The position numbers and the translations under genes were made by a program. 64,000 nucleotides of DNA from Pandoraea vervacti (GTDB taxonomy: Bacteria; Pseudomonadota; Gammaproteobacteria; Burkholderiales; Burkholderiaceae), in contig NZ_CP010897.2 in NCBI RefSeq assembly GCF_000934605.2, positions 1,178,001 through 1,242,000 of the forward strand, written 5' to 3'. The notes beneath the pieces are model-generated. The model was given only the letters and a program-made list of their open reading frames with translations, did not search any database and was not told the origin of the DNA. Shown here piece after piece: positions 43,801-51,258 of this stretch; the first letter of the stretch is position 1, and each line of letters opens with the position of its first letter.

Positions 43801-44485
43801 CGCGCAAGGCGATGGCCGTGGGGGTCGCGAGCGCACGGCGCGACACCATTTCCGGCAGCGACGGCTCCAGCGCAAACGTACGCGCCGTGTCGTTGCTGGC
43901 GTGCCAGCCCGAGAGGTCATGCAGGTCCAGCTCGATGCTGCCCGGCGCGCCCGCAGCATGGGCTGCGAGGGCTGAGAGGGCTGAGATGGGGCGTGCGGCG
44001 AGCGATTCGGGTGTGAGGACGTCGCGCCCGAGCTGACTGACGATGTCGATGAGCATCGTTTCGGCTTCGGCATCGATTTGCGCGACGAGATCGGCGCCGC
44101 AACGCGGGCTGTCGAACGTGCAATCGACGGTGGCGACGTCGACGATGCCGCGTGGGCCCGGCCACTGCCACGAGAGCGTGGCGCCGGGCGGCGGGAAGGC
44201 TGGCGAGCGCGCCCGGAAAGTCAGCACCTGCGAGGCGTTGCAGGCGATTTCGTCCGCAATACTGTCGTGCTCCGCGTTGCGATCGGCGCAGTCGATGCGC
44301 CATTCCACGGACACCGGCGCAGCGCCCGCCTCGGGAACGACAACGCCCAGTTGGGCCGCCATCTCGGCGAGTGGTCCGCCCGAGCGTGTCAGTGGAACGA
44401 CATCGTGGCCCATGTCGTGAAGGGCAGCGAACAGACGTGCCCCGAGACGGTTATCGCCTGCAATGGCGAAGGAAATCGCTCTCAT
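40814..44485 (-). CDS. mgoA: Single-module NRPS with reductase release (MgoA/PvfC/HamD-like)
   Basis: The protein has 1223 residues. Order: an N-terminal region of about 190 residues with a Rossmann-like start (FAIAGDNRLGARLFAAL), possibly formyltransferase-like; an adenylation domain (about 205-705: A3 FTSGSTGTPKG, A5 NIFGPAEC, A7 YRTGD, A10 NGKIDR); a T domain with the phosphopantetheine Ser761 (LGGHSLL); and a thioester reductase (TGANGFLG 841-848; catalytic Tyr1000/Lys1004 in NNGYNVTK). There is no condensation domain. My by-eye ten-residue specificity code is D-V-L-F-L-G-I-V-L-K, an aliphatic pocket that suggests Leu, Ile or Val. It starts 10 nt after mgoC. It would load the amino acid for N-oxidation and release it as an aldehyde or alcohol. 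Confidence 0.9.
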   Translation of the reverse strand: MRAISFAIAGDNRLGARLFAALHDMGHDVVPLTRSGGPLAEMAAQLGVVVPEAGAAPVSVEWRIDCADRNAEHDSIADEIACNASQVLTFRARSPAFPPPGATLSWQWPGPRGIVDVATVDCTFDSPRCGADLVAQIDAEAETMLIDIVSQLGRDVLTPESLAARPISALSALAAHAAGAPGSIELDLHDLSGWHASNDTARTFALEPSLPEMVSRRALATPTAIALRDAHGDVDYRTFVAASMKLADELAALLPNVLTDDGSPQVVAVRLPKSRLLYTAILGAIGAGAAYAPLDPSFPPERVRQIVEQSHAACLITDDDFDASALDGLDVRIIRLRSLDVADIAIGVSAWPVERFADRASRCAITIFTSGSTGTPKGVMLTHRNIVHFCHWYRDYIGMDASSRALQFCTVAFDVSLLDIFPTFLAGAALVIPTEAQRHALDDLSALIEREAVTHAFLPPALLGVMPDAQWPALRHLLTGGDVCFPETIARWSQGRAFHNIFGPAECTVLVSIARLTAGDSNRLIGRPMANVRCYVLTETGQPALTGEPGELCVAGAGVADGYLHRPDLTERSFVPNPFAQRQGEWPRAHDEKLYRTGDIVQWDDEGWLHFVGRRDAQVKIRGFRVELGEIESTALATGFFGQCACVVDERKRIRGFVARPLTNGATGDALRDLLVARLPDYMVPYEIVVLDALPATNNGKIDRGALSRLSVQRASPDEARAFEPLTETETNLRALWARLLDLEPFEIGKDDSFFNLGGHSLLVSRLMLAVKKEFGGNAPLARFMERPTIAALASLLANDDVNKGERIPQRVFDDMVLPEDVRPVDGLRPAANGARAVLLTGANGFLGTFIAAELIAQTSATVHCLVRAATQKEGEARLAQALQANGLAALAGHPRLKVVLGDLAQPRLGLSPQTWRALARDIDAIYHNGAHVNHVYDYPYLYDANVGATLELLRLACEFRNKSMHFVSTLSAASAVDADGHVLEQGPARHAPAFVNNGYNVTKWVAEHLVWEAAERGIDATILRPGNITGVAATGLCQPTRNRILLLVKGSLQLGAAPAGDTDFDFTPVDFLARAIVRCTTDPQRDLRIFHLQNPQPLTWEDYLGALAQCGYSLALEEPADWRNRLTSIDESNALFDVVAFYLDDSQEDIGDMARIAHRQTAHALARLDLPYPRKDAELLAQHFRYLIDSGFLPAPTGGGTPCNERETEAAMDAAIEAASVA

Positions 44486-44495
44486 GACGCGTTCC

Positions 44496-45419
44496 TCACA
44501 GGTACTGCGCGACAGCCGCGCGAGTGGGTTCGTGATCGAGCAGCCCCGCCATCTTCAGGAATTTGCGAATATTGACGATCATCGGGTGCTGGTTCGTGAT
44601 GGGGTAGGCGCCGACCATGTCGTTTGCGATCTGCTCGCGGGTGGCCGCCGGCAGGTCGAGCGTGCCGATCAGGCGGCGATCGAACTCGAGCTGAAGCTCG
44701 TTGGTGAGGTATTCGCGCAGGAAGAACGGCAATCCGCGCCCCAGTTCCACGCGCGCCGTCTCGTCGATTTCAGACCAGTAGAGCTTGACCAGATTGATCC
44801 AGAAGACCGAGTGGCGGCCTTCGTCGGCGAGGTGGTCTGCCATGACCCCCTTGACCGAGCGCTTGAGCGTGTTGTCGCGCGAGAACGCGGCGACCTCGGC
44901 TGTCACGGTGTTCTCCGAGATGGCGACGCCCAGCAGCTCCATGCCGGCGGCATATTGCGGCGGCACGTATTCCATCGCGCGCGGAATCGCGCGCGAGAGC
45001 TCGATTTCCCGGTTCTGTTCGATGGGGCCGATGCCGGTGCTGCGCTCGACCTGGTCGAGATAGTCCATGGCCACGTACGCGTGGTAATTCTCGTCGATGA
45101 CGACCGACATGGCGTCGCTGCGGCACGCGAACGGAAACTCGAAAGGAAAGCGCGACTTGGCGATGGCCAGCGCCGTGCGGTTGACGATTTCCGTCTCGAA
45201 GATGATGACGTCGTTGATGTACTTGTAAAAGCTCTGGAGCAGGATGTAGTCCTGCACCTCGCGACCCGCGTCGATCACCGCGGGATGGGCGTACAACGGT
45301 TGTCGCTCCACGGGGTAGTAGTTCAGATCGTCGTCTTCGACGATACGGCGCGGGCGCGAGCGGATCGTGGCGCGTTGTTCCCATTGGTCAGCATGACTGA
45401 CGTAACTCTGCAATGACAT
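44496..45419 (-). CDS. mgoC: AurF-like diiron N-oxygenase (MgoC/PvfB/HamC-like)
   Basis: The protein has 307 residues of the p-aminobenzoate N-oxygenase family. The diiron ligands fit AurF by spacing: Glu75, Glu110-x2-His113 (DENYH), Glu169, and His196-x3-Glu200-x2-His203 (HLADEGRH). It should oxidise an amine nitrogen, probably of the amino acid bound to the NRPS. It lies directly upstream of the NRPS (10 nt) and 165 nt downstream of the DUF3050 gene. The order matches mgoB-mgoC-mgoA-mgoD. Confidence 0.9.
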   Translation of the reverse strand: MSLQSYVSHADQWEQRATIRSRPRRIVEDDDLNYYPVERQPLYAHPAVIDAGREVQDYILLQSFYKYINDVIIFETEIVNRTALAIAKSRFPFEFPFACRSDAMSVVIDENYHAYVAMDYLDQVERSTGIGPIEQNREIELSRAIPRAMEYVPPQYAAGMELLGVAISENTVTAEVAAFSRDNTLKRSVKGVMADHLADEGRHSVFWINLVKLYWSEIDETARVELGRGLPFFLREYLTNELQLEFDRRLIGTLDLPAATREQIANDMVGAYPITNQHPMIVNIRKFLKMAGLLDHEPTRAAVAQYL

Positions 45420-45584
45420 GGCGTTGCCTCGGAAGATGGGGGGGCGGCGAAGCGCATTCGACCGGTGTCGGTCGGCACACGAAAAGGGGCGCGGCGGGGT
45501 GTCCGGCAGGCGATGTCTGGCGCATCGCTTGAGCCGTGACGTCCCGCTCTGGCGGGTTGCGGCGCCCCGCGCGACGCGTGCGCG

Positions 45585-46379
45585 TCAGGCGGCGACCGCT
45601 TCCTTTTGCGTGGCCACGATGTGCTCATGCAGCCCGTCCCACAGACGCAGGCGTTCGTCGATGGCGCGCAGCCCGGCTTCCAGCGCTTCGACGAGCAGGC
45701 GTTCGTCGTTGTGTGCGGCTTCGACGATCATGGCGCGCGCCGCCGGGCCGTGTTCGCCGGAGTCGACTTCGATGTGACGTTCGAGATAGAACGTGAGCAG
45801 CGGCACGCTCTTCGGATCGATCTGCCAGCCGTCGAGCAGCGTGCGGAACATGTCGGGGATGACGTTCTCCCGGCCATAGAAGAAGTTGCCGAGCACCTGG
45901 TGCGTCTTGCCTTCGTAGCAGGTCGCGAACGTGGAATTGACGAAGCGAAGCACGGGGGCTGGGGCTTCGACGGCGGCAAGCGCCGCACTCACGCTGTGGC
46001 CGGCGACCAGCAGGTCGATGAGCTTTTCGATCTGACGCGTGTCGGCGCCCACATCGCGCATCGCGGCAAGATACAGATCGAAGTGGCTCATCGGACCTTG
46101 CGGCGTCTCGTCGCATTCCTCGCCGAGCACGATCTCGTTGATGAGGCGGGCCGCGTGAATGTTGCGCGGCGCGATCCACGGCAATGTGATCGTGGTGAGG
46201 TCGGCCTGAAGCCGCTTGACCAGCGACATGAAATCCCAGACCGCGAAGACATGCCATTCCATGAATGTCTGCAAGCCCTGCATCGATTCGATGGAGTGGA
46301 AAACGGGATGATGTGCAAGCGTCGCGTGATGTTCCTTGATCTGACGTTCGAGATGTTCGATCTTGTCCACGATAGGCAT
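45585..46379 (-). CDS. mgoB: DUF3050 haem-oxygenase-like diiron protein (MgoB/PvfA-like)
   Basis: The protein has 264 residues from ATG 46379; the longer frame to 46487 would run through the sigma-54 promoter. The all-helical DUF3050 pattern is clear: HHPVFHSIESMQGLQTFMEW near the start, MEWHVFAVWDFMSLVK, EIVLGEECDE, and ERHIEVDSGEHG (200-211). His43, the acidic groups and His202/His210 are plausible metal ligands as in haem-oxygenase-like diiron oxidases. It is the first gene of the signal operon and has its own sigma-54 promoter and upstream dyad. A second N-oxidation or N-N bond step is plausible, but not readable from sequence. Confidence 0.85.
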   Translation of the reverse strand: MPIVDKIEHLERQIKEHHATLAHHPVFHSIESMQGLQTFMEWHVFAVWDFMSLVKRLQADLTTITLPWIAPRNIHAARLINEIVLGEECDETPQGPMSHFDLYLAAMRDVGADTRQIEKLIDLLVAGHSVSAALAAVEAPAPVLRFVNSTFATCYEGKTHQVLGNFFYGRENVIPDMFRTLLDGWQIDPKSVPLLTFYLERHIEVDSGEHGPAARAMIVEAAHNDERLLVEALEAGLRAIDERLRLWDGLHEHIVATQKEAVAA

Positions 46380-46457
46380 CCTTGTGATGGCGAAATGAAA
46401 ATCAACCTGTGCGAGGGGGAATGCGGCGCGACTTTCGCATCGTCGCTCACAGGGATC

Positions 46458-46473
46458 AGCAAGTTCGATGCCA
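46458..46473 (-). promoter_or_regulatory. Sigma-54 promoter of the mgoBCAD-like operon
   Basis: On the minus strand it reads TGGCATCGAACTTGCT, preceded by C, against YTGGCACGN4TTGCW. The -24 GG (46472-46471) and -12 GC (46460-46459) are 10 nt apart. The predicted start is near 46447, a 68-nt leader before mgoB. The UAS centre is about 110 bp upstream. Confidence 0.8.
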
Positions 46474-46530
46474 GCGTCTCGAGACACAAGAATCTCGATG
46501 ATGGCGGGGATTTTTCACGCGCCAACGCCC

Positions 46531-46570
46531 GTACAGGGCGCTGACACCTGTACAACTAATGGACAGGTGT
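46531..46570. promoter_or_regulatory. Enhancer-like dyads upstream of the mgoBCAD-like operon
   Basis: ACACCTGT (46544-46551) and ACAGGTGT (46563-46570) with an 11-bp spacer repeat exactly the layout at 35185-35211. A further half-site gives a second perfect dyad, GTACAGG-N9-CCTGTAC (46531-46553), so three half-sites sit at about 16-bp steps. This is typical of multimer binding by a sigma-54 activator. Confidence 0.8.
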
Positions 46571-46590
46571 GCGCGCGGGTGTCGCGAGGC

Positions 46591-46649
46591 AGGGGCGGTG
46601 GAGGCGGGAAGGAGGGGCGGAGGGGCGGAGGGAAGGAGGGGAAGGAGGG
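46591..46649. repeat. G-rich purine tract between the signal operon and the ABC operon
   Basis: About 60 nt of GGGG/GGAGG runs on the plus strand, with many G-triplets close enough for a G-quadruplex. It is followed by a stem (GGGCG at 46647-46651 with CGCCC at 46672-46676) and GTTTTC on the plus strand. It lies just beyond the stop of the ABC permease gene, and may act in transcription arrest. Confidence 0.5.
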
Positions 46650-46685
46650 CGCGCCAACCGTTGGACGCTGGCGCCCCGTTTTCTT

Positions 46686-48347
46686 TCAGGCAGCGCTCTC
46701 GCGCCTGCCGCCCAGGCGCGATGCGAGCAGGAGCAACGTGCCGCTCACCGCCATCGACACTACGCCCATCGCCATGCCCTGACCGATGGACCCCTGTTCG
46801 AACTGACGCCACACGAAGATCGAAACGGTCTGCACACCGCTCGGCGCGAGCAGCAGCGACGTGACCAGTTCGCGTGAGGCGATGGCGAACACGATCATCA
46901 GCGACGCGCCGAGTGCCGGCATGACCAGCGGTAACGTGATGCGTCGAAGCACCACGCCCGTTGGCGCGCCATGCACACGCGCAGCAGCTTCGAGCGATGT
47001 CGCCATCTGACGCAATGCCGCGCTCGTGTAGCGCACCGGATACGGTAGCAGCAGGCAGCTGTACGAGAGCAGCAGGATGCCCCACGTGTTGTAGGGCGTT
47101 ACCGGCCAGAACGGCAGGTTCCACGCCAGGATCAACCCCACGCCGACGACAATGCCGGGCAAGGCGTGCGGCAGCAGCGACAGCCCGTCGATCAGCACAC
47201 GGGCGCGCATCGTGGACTTCACGACGCACCACGCGCACAGAAATCCCAGCACGCCGGTCACGAGCGACGTGCCCAGCGCCAGCGACAGGCTCGTCACCAA
47301 CGCTTCGAGTCCTTCCGCCCCCTGACCCAGCAACGCAGTGAAATGCGCCGTCGTCAGGTTCGCGAGCGACAGGCCGCCCGAGAGCGTGCCCGACAATGCC
47401 GTGGCGAGAATCGAGAATAGGGGCGCGACCGTTGCCAGTAGCGCCACGCCCGCGAAGCCGACGATGACGGGCGCTTTCCATGGTCCGAGGGTACGCGGCG
47501 GCGAAGCGACGGGCTTGCCCGTCTGCGTCTCGAAATCCTTGCCCGCCGCGAGTCTGTGCTGCAACACGAAGGCGAGCAGGGCAAGCACGGCCAGCACCAC
47601 GGACAGTATCGACGCGCCGGGCAGATCGATCGGCCAATCGGCGAAGCGGCCTTCAATCGCGGTCACGAGGACGGTAAAACCGGCGCGTGCGCCGAGTGCG
47701 GCAGGCGCGCCGAACTCTTCGATCGCCATCGTGAAGGCCAGCAGCAGACTCGCTGCAAACGCGGGCAGCGCAAGCGGCAGCGTCACACGGGCGAATGCAC
47801 GCCATGCCGAGGCCCCGTGAATACGGGCGACGTCTGCGAGCCGCGAGCCGGTCGTCGCCAGCGCACGCGACACCGCGAAGTAGACGACGGGGAAGATGTT
47901 GAGCGTCATCACGAAGACGAGGCCCGGCAACGAAAACAGAAACGCGCCGGCGTCCATTCCGGTGAGCTGCTGGGCGTAGCCGCCGGTTTGCAGCAACAGC
48001 ATCCAACCCAGCGCCGCGAGGTAGGGCGGCACGAGAAACGGCAGCAGGAAGCACAGATCCCAGAGCCGTGCGCCCGGCACGTGAAACAGGCCGCGGATCG
48101 CACCGAGCGCACCGCCTACCAGCGCGGTGCCGAACGCCACCGCCAGCCCCAGACCCAGCGTGTTCGTGACGAGCGGTAGCGTGTCGTCATGCGACAGCGT
48201 CGGCCACACTGCGGCGAAGGGCTCGGCGAACGACCCCTGCGCGAGATGCGGGAACACGGCTTGCAACAGCACGAACGCGACCGGCAGCGCCACCACGACG
48301 GCGAGCGCTGCGACGCTCGCCGTGGAGAGTCCTCGGAGCGAATTCAC
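46686..48347 (-). CDS. ABC transporter permease, two fused permease units (FbpB/PhnU-V-like)
   Basis: The protein has 553 residues and about 12 membrane helices in two halves. Each half carries an EAA-type loop (ARIHGASAWRAFARVTLPLALP and ARVHGAPTGVVLRRITLPLVMP, in two segments each) that contacts the ATPase. Fused permeases of this size serve ferric-iron (FbpB) or 2-aminoethylphosphonate/organophosphate importers. The start overlaps the binding-protein stop (ATGA). It is the last gene of a porin-ATPase-binding protein-permease operon. Confidence 0.9.
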   Translation of the reverse strand: MNSLRGLSTASVAALAVVVALPVAFVLLQAVFPHLAQGSFAEPFAAVWPTLSHDDTLPLVTNTLGLGLAVAFGTALVGGALGAIRGLFHVPGARLWDLCFLLPFLVPPYLAALGWMLLLQTGGYAQQLTGMDAGAFLFSLPGLVFVMTLNIFPVVYFAVSRALATTGSRLADVARIHGASAWRAFARVTLPLALPAFAASLLLAFTMAIEEFGAPAALGARAGFTVLVTAIEGRFADWPIDLPGASILSVVLAVLALLAFVLQHRLAAGKDFETQTGKPVASPPRTLGPWKAPVIVGFAGVALLATVAPLFSILATALSGTLSGGLSLANLTTAHFTALLGQGAEGLEALVTSLSLALGTSLVTGVLGFLCAWCVVKSTMRARVLIDGLSLLPHALPGIVVGVGLILAWNLPFWPVTPYNTWGILLLSYSCLLLPYPVRYTSAALRQMATSLEAAARVHGAPTGVVLRRITLPLVMPALGASLMIVFAIASRELVTSLLLAPSGVQTVSIFVWRQFEQGSIGQGMAMGVVSMAVSGTLLLLASRLGGRRESAA

Positions 48348-49321
48348 CGTGATTGCGCAGCGTTGAGCCGGGAAAACCGTGCGAGCACTTCGGCGCGTGA
48401 AGCGCCTGAGGACTGGGCGTCGCCTTGCGGCAGCAGACGCAGGTCCTTGAACGACGCGCGCTTGATGGCGATGTCTTCACGCGCCGGAATCAGCCACGCT
48501 TGTGCGACCAACTGCTGACCCTCTTCGGAGAGCACGTAATCGATGAACTGACGCGCCTCGTTCTGCTGCTTCGACGTGTTGAGAATCATCATCGGGCGCG
48601 GTGCGATGACCGTGCCGCTGGTCGGAAAGATCACCTTGACGGCTTCGCCCTGCGCCGCCGCCGCGTAGGCGACGTAGTCGACCGCGCCGAACACGGCGGC
48701 CTTCGCGCCTTGGAGCACCGGGTTGAGCGCCTGCGCATTCGGCCCGGAGACGACCATGCCGTTGTGCTTCAGGTCGTCGAAGAGCTTCCACGCTTCGTCG
48801 CCCAGACGCGCCTGCAGGCCGAGCAGCAGATCGGCGGACGCACCGGACAGGGCCGGGTCGGGCATCGTCACGAGGTTGCGATATGCGGGCCGGGTCAGGT
48901 CGCGCCAGTCGTGGGGTTCGGGCGTGCCCGAGCGCGCGTTCCAGACGATACCGAGGGCAGAGAGGCCCTGCGCGACGTAATGCGTCGTTTTGAACGGTGC
49001 CGGAACGCGCGAGGCATTGGCGCTCTGGAACGGCGCGAGCCAGCCGCGCTTTTCGAGATCCTGCGCGGTGTCCCACGAGGCCGAGATCAGCACGTCAGCA
49101 CGCGGATTGGCTTGTTCGGCTTCGATACGTGCCATCACCTTGCCGGTCGTGGCCTGAAAGACATCGACCTTGATGCCGGTCTTCTTTTCGAAACCCGCAG
49201 CGAGCTTCTTGCTCAGGTTGCCGGGGCCGGCGGTATACACGGTCAGCGCATGCGCAGGTTGCGCGCCGACACTAGCAGCAAAGGCCATGGTGAGTGTCGC
49301 GATAATTTTGCGGTGGAGCAT
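48344..49321 (-). CDS. Periplasmic substrate-binding protein of the ABC importer
   Basis: The protein has 325 residues with a signal peptide of about 25 residues ending AHA-LTVYTAG. It is of the ferric-iron-binding/spermidine type-2 fold (LTVYTAGPGNLSKKLAAGF, then DVLISASWDTAQDLEKRG). A strict Tyr-Tyr iron motif of FbpA is not obvious, which leaves 2-aminoethylphosphonate, phosphoglycerate or similar as possible ligands. It lies 6 nt after the ATPase gene. Confidence 0.88.
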   Translation of the reverse strand: MLHRKIIATLTMAFAASVGAQPAHALTVYTAGPGNLSKKLAAGFEKKTGIKVDVFQATTGKVMARIEAEQANPRADVLISASWDTAQDLEKRGWLAPFQSANASRVPAPFKTTHYVAQGLSALGIVWNARSGTPEPHDWRDLTRPAYRNLVTMPDPALSGASADLLLGLQARLGDEAWKLFDDLKHNGMVVSGPNAQALNPVLQGAKAAVFGAVDYVAYAAAAQGEAVKVIFPTSGTVIAPRPMMILNTSKQQNEARQFIDYVLSEEGQQLVAQAWLIPAREDIAIKRASFKDLRLLPQGDAQSSGASRAEVLARFSRLNAAQSR

Positions 49322-49327
49322 TATGGG

Positions 49328-50047
49328 CTACCTCGTAATACGTTTGTCAACGCGCCCGTGGGCGAGGATCACGATCTGGTCGGCCAGCGCTTCAGCTTCG
49401 TCGCGGTCATGCGTGACATAGACGGCGGTGGTGCCAAGGCGGCAGAGCAGCGCGCCGATGTCGGCGCACAGTCGTGTGCGCAGATCGCGGTCGAGGTTGG
49501 ATAGCGGTTCGTCGAACAGCAGCAAGCGCGGCGCCGAGACGATAGCGCGCGCGAGTGCCACGCGTTGCTGCTGTCCACCGGACAGCGCTTGGGGACGGCG
49601 TGCGCCGAGTCCGGCAAGTCCGACGAGCGAAAGCGCGTCTTCGACACGCGCGGTGCGCTCGGTACGTTTGACGCCGCGCATTTCCAGCGGGAAGGCCACG
49701 TTGGCCGCAACGCTCATGTGCGGCCACAGCGCGTAGTCCTGAAAGACCATGCCGAGCGAGCGCCGCTCGGGGGCGTGGCACTCGGTGGCGCTGGCGACAA
49801 CGGTGTCGTCGAAACGGATTTCGCCGCCCGTTGGCGCGAGCAGGCCGGCGAGCAGCTTGAGCAGTGTGCTTTTGCCACAGCCGGAGGGCCCAAGCAGGGC
49901 GGTCGTGGTGCCGGCCGGCACATCGAGGTCGATGCCGTCGAGCACGCGCGCTGCACCGAACGTCTGGTGCAGCGCGCGCAGCGACACGGACACGCCCCGG
50001 CGTGACGGCGCGGCGCCGCCTTGCAAAGCGCGGGTGTCGCTCGTCAT
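49328..50047 (-). CDS. ABC transporter ATP-binding protein
   Basis: The protein has 239 residues from the ATG at 50047, which shares one base with the porin stop (TGATG), so the two are coupled. Walker A GPSGCGKST, Q-loop QDYALWP, signature LSGGQQQRVALARA, Walker B LLLFDEPLSNLD and H-loop VTHDRDEA are intact. It lacks the extra C-terminal TOBE region seen in longer family members such as FbpC or PotA. It energises the fused permease downstream. A longer reading frame to 50299 overlaps the porin and is not real. Confidence 0.93.
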   Translation of the reverse strand: MTSDTRALQGGAAPSRRGVSVSLRALHQTFGAARVLDGIDLDVPAGTTTALLGPSGCGKSTLLKLLAGLLAPTGGEIRFDDTVVASATECHAPERRSLGMVFQDYALWPHMSVAANVAFPLEMRGVKRTERTARVEDALSLVGLAGLGARRPQALSGGQQQRVALARAIVSAPRLLLFDEPLSNLDRDLRTRLCADIGALLCRLGTTAVYVTHDRDEAEALADQIVILAHGRVDKRITR

Positions 50048-51183
50048 CAGAATGTGTGCTTGATGCCGGCCATCGTGCCGAACTGGTTCTTGCCCGCCAC
50101 CACGTTGGTGCCGAAACCGTTCAGACCGAGATCGGAGCCGTTGCGGTTCACCACGTAGCCCAGATTGACGTAGACGTCCGTACGCTTGGAGAAGTTGTAG
50201 TCGGCGCTGACCTGGAACGACAGCGGATCGCGGTTCGTGCCGTAGAAGTCCTGATACATGGCGGTCGTCGACAGATCGAGGGCCGGCAGAGCATGCCACG
50301 TGGCGCCGACCCAGTAGTAGCTCGACGCCTCCACCGGTGTCTTGTTGAGCGCCGACAAGTGGATGGCCTTGGCGTTGAGATAGCGATAACCAACATACAG
50401 ATCGACGCTTGACAGCGAGTACTGCACTGCGGCGGCGATGCGGCGGTCCATGTTGCCTTCGTAGCCGCCGACCTTCGAGGTCATGGCGGCGTTCGGCAGC
50501 GTCGAGCCACCGTTCTTCTGGTCGTACGCGATGACGAACGACAGCGGACCGTTGGCGTAGCGGATACCCGCGTCGACGACCTGCGCACGGCGGTTGTCGC
50601 CCGGTGTGGTGCTGGCCGCGCCGAAGCTCACGTCGTCATACCCTTTCGAGTACTGCACCATGCCTTCGAAATCGCCCAGTCTGGCGGTGTAACGGAAGCT
50701 GTTGTCCAGACGATCGGAGAACGCCGTGTCCTGCATCTTGATGGCGTAGACGGCGTTGTTGAGCGGGTTGAACTTGCTGACCCAGTCAAGGAACACGCCC
50801 CCCTGACGACCGATGGTGAAGGCCCCGACGGACTGGTTCGACAGGCCGACGTAGGCCAGCCGACCGAACTCCCGGCCGCCCTGAAGCGATTGACCGTTAC
50901 CGAGGTTGAAGCCGTTTTCGAGCAGGAAGAAGGCCTTGTTGCCGCCGCCGAGGTCTTCGCTACCCTTGATGCCCCAGCGCGAACCGGCGAGGTTGCCCGA
51001 GGTGAAGCGCGTGAGGTTGACGGTATTGCCGGCGGCGTTCTTGTCGGCATTGGTGAGGAATTCGACGCCCGAGTCGATCAGCCCGTAGAGCTGAACGTTT
51101 GACTGGGCCAGAGCGGGCGTGGGCAGGCTGCTGGCGAACGCCAGACAGCACCCGGCCGCCGCGATGCGGAGGTTGGGTTTCAT
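50047..51183 (-). CDS. Gram-negative porin heading the ABC importer operon
   Basis: The protein has 378 residues. A signal peptide ends at ALA-QSNVQLYG, and the family motifs SRWGIKGSEDLGGG, EFGRLAYVGLSN and C-terminal IKHTF are present. AGAGGA lies 8 nt before the ATG at 51183; the frame to 51246 is not supported. Direct coupling to an ABC importer suggests a nutrient-specific outer-membrane channel. Three 11-bp direct repeats 76-108 nt upstream are a likely site for an OmpR/PhoB-family regulator. Confidence 0.9.
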   Translation of the reverse strand: MKPNLRIAAAGCCLAFASSLPTPALAQSNVQLYGLIDSGVEFLTNADKNAAGNTVNLTRFTSGNLAGSRWGIKGSEDLGGGNKAFFLLENGFNLGNGQSLQGGREFGRLAYVGLSNQSVGAFTIGRQGGVFLDWVSKFNPLNNAVYAIKMQDTAFSDRLDNSFRYTARLGDFEGMVQYSKGYDDVSFGAASTTPGDNRRAQVVDAGIRYANGPLSFVIAYDQKNGGSTLPNAAMTSKVGGYEGNMDRRIAAAVQYSLSSVDLYVGYRYLNAKAIHLSALNKTPVEASSYYWVGATWHALPALDLSTTAMYQDFYGTNRDPLSFQVSADYNFSKRTDVYVNLGYVVNRNGSDLGLNGFGTNVVAGKNQFGTMAGIKHTF

Positions 51184-51258
51184 GACAAGGTCCTCTTTGG
51201 GATTCAATTGAGCCGCCAATGTAAGCGGCCAACATGTCGCGAACATGACAATGTGTCG

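Noticed and set aside
41588..43975. 795-codon open frame on the plus strand opposite the NRPS gene
   Set aside because: It is a shadow of the GC-rich NRPS gene: no ribosome site, Arg/His/Gln/Ala-rich nonsense composition, and no domain. The opposite strand has clear A, T and R domains.
46544..46570. lux box for a LuxR/AHL regulator upstream of the signal operon
   Set aside because: The half-sites look similar (ACCTGT/ACAGGT) but the spacer is 11 rather than 8 bp, no luxI/luxR is present, and the identical copy at 35185 with sigma-54 promoters at both loci gives a better explanation.
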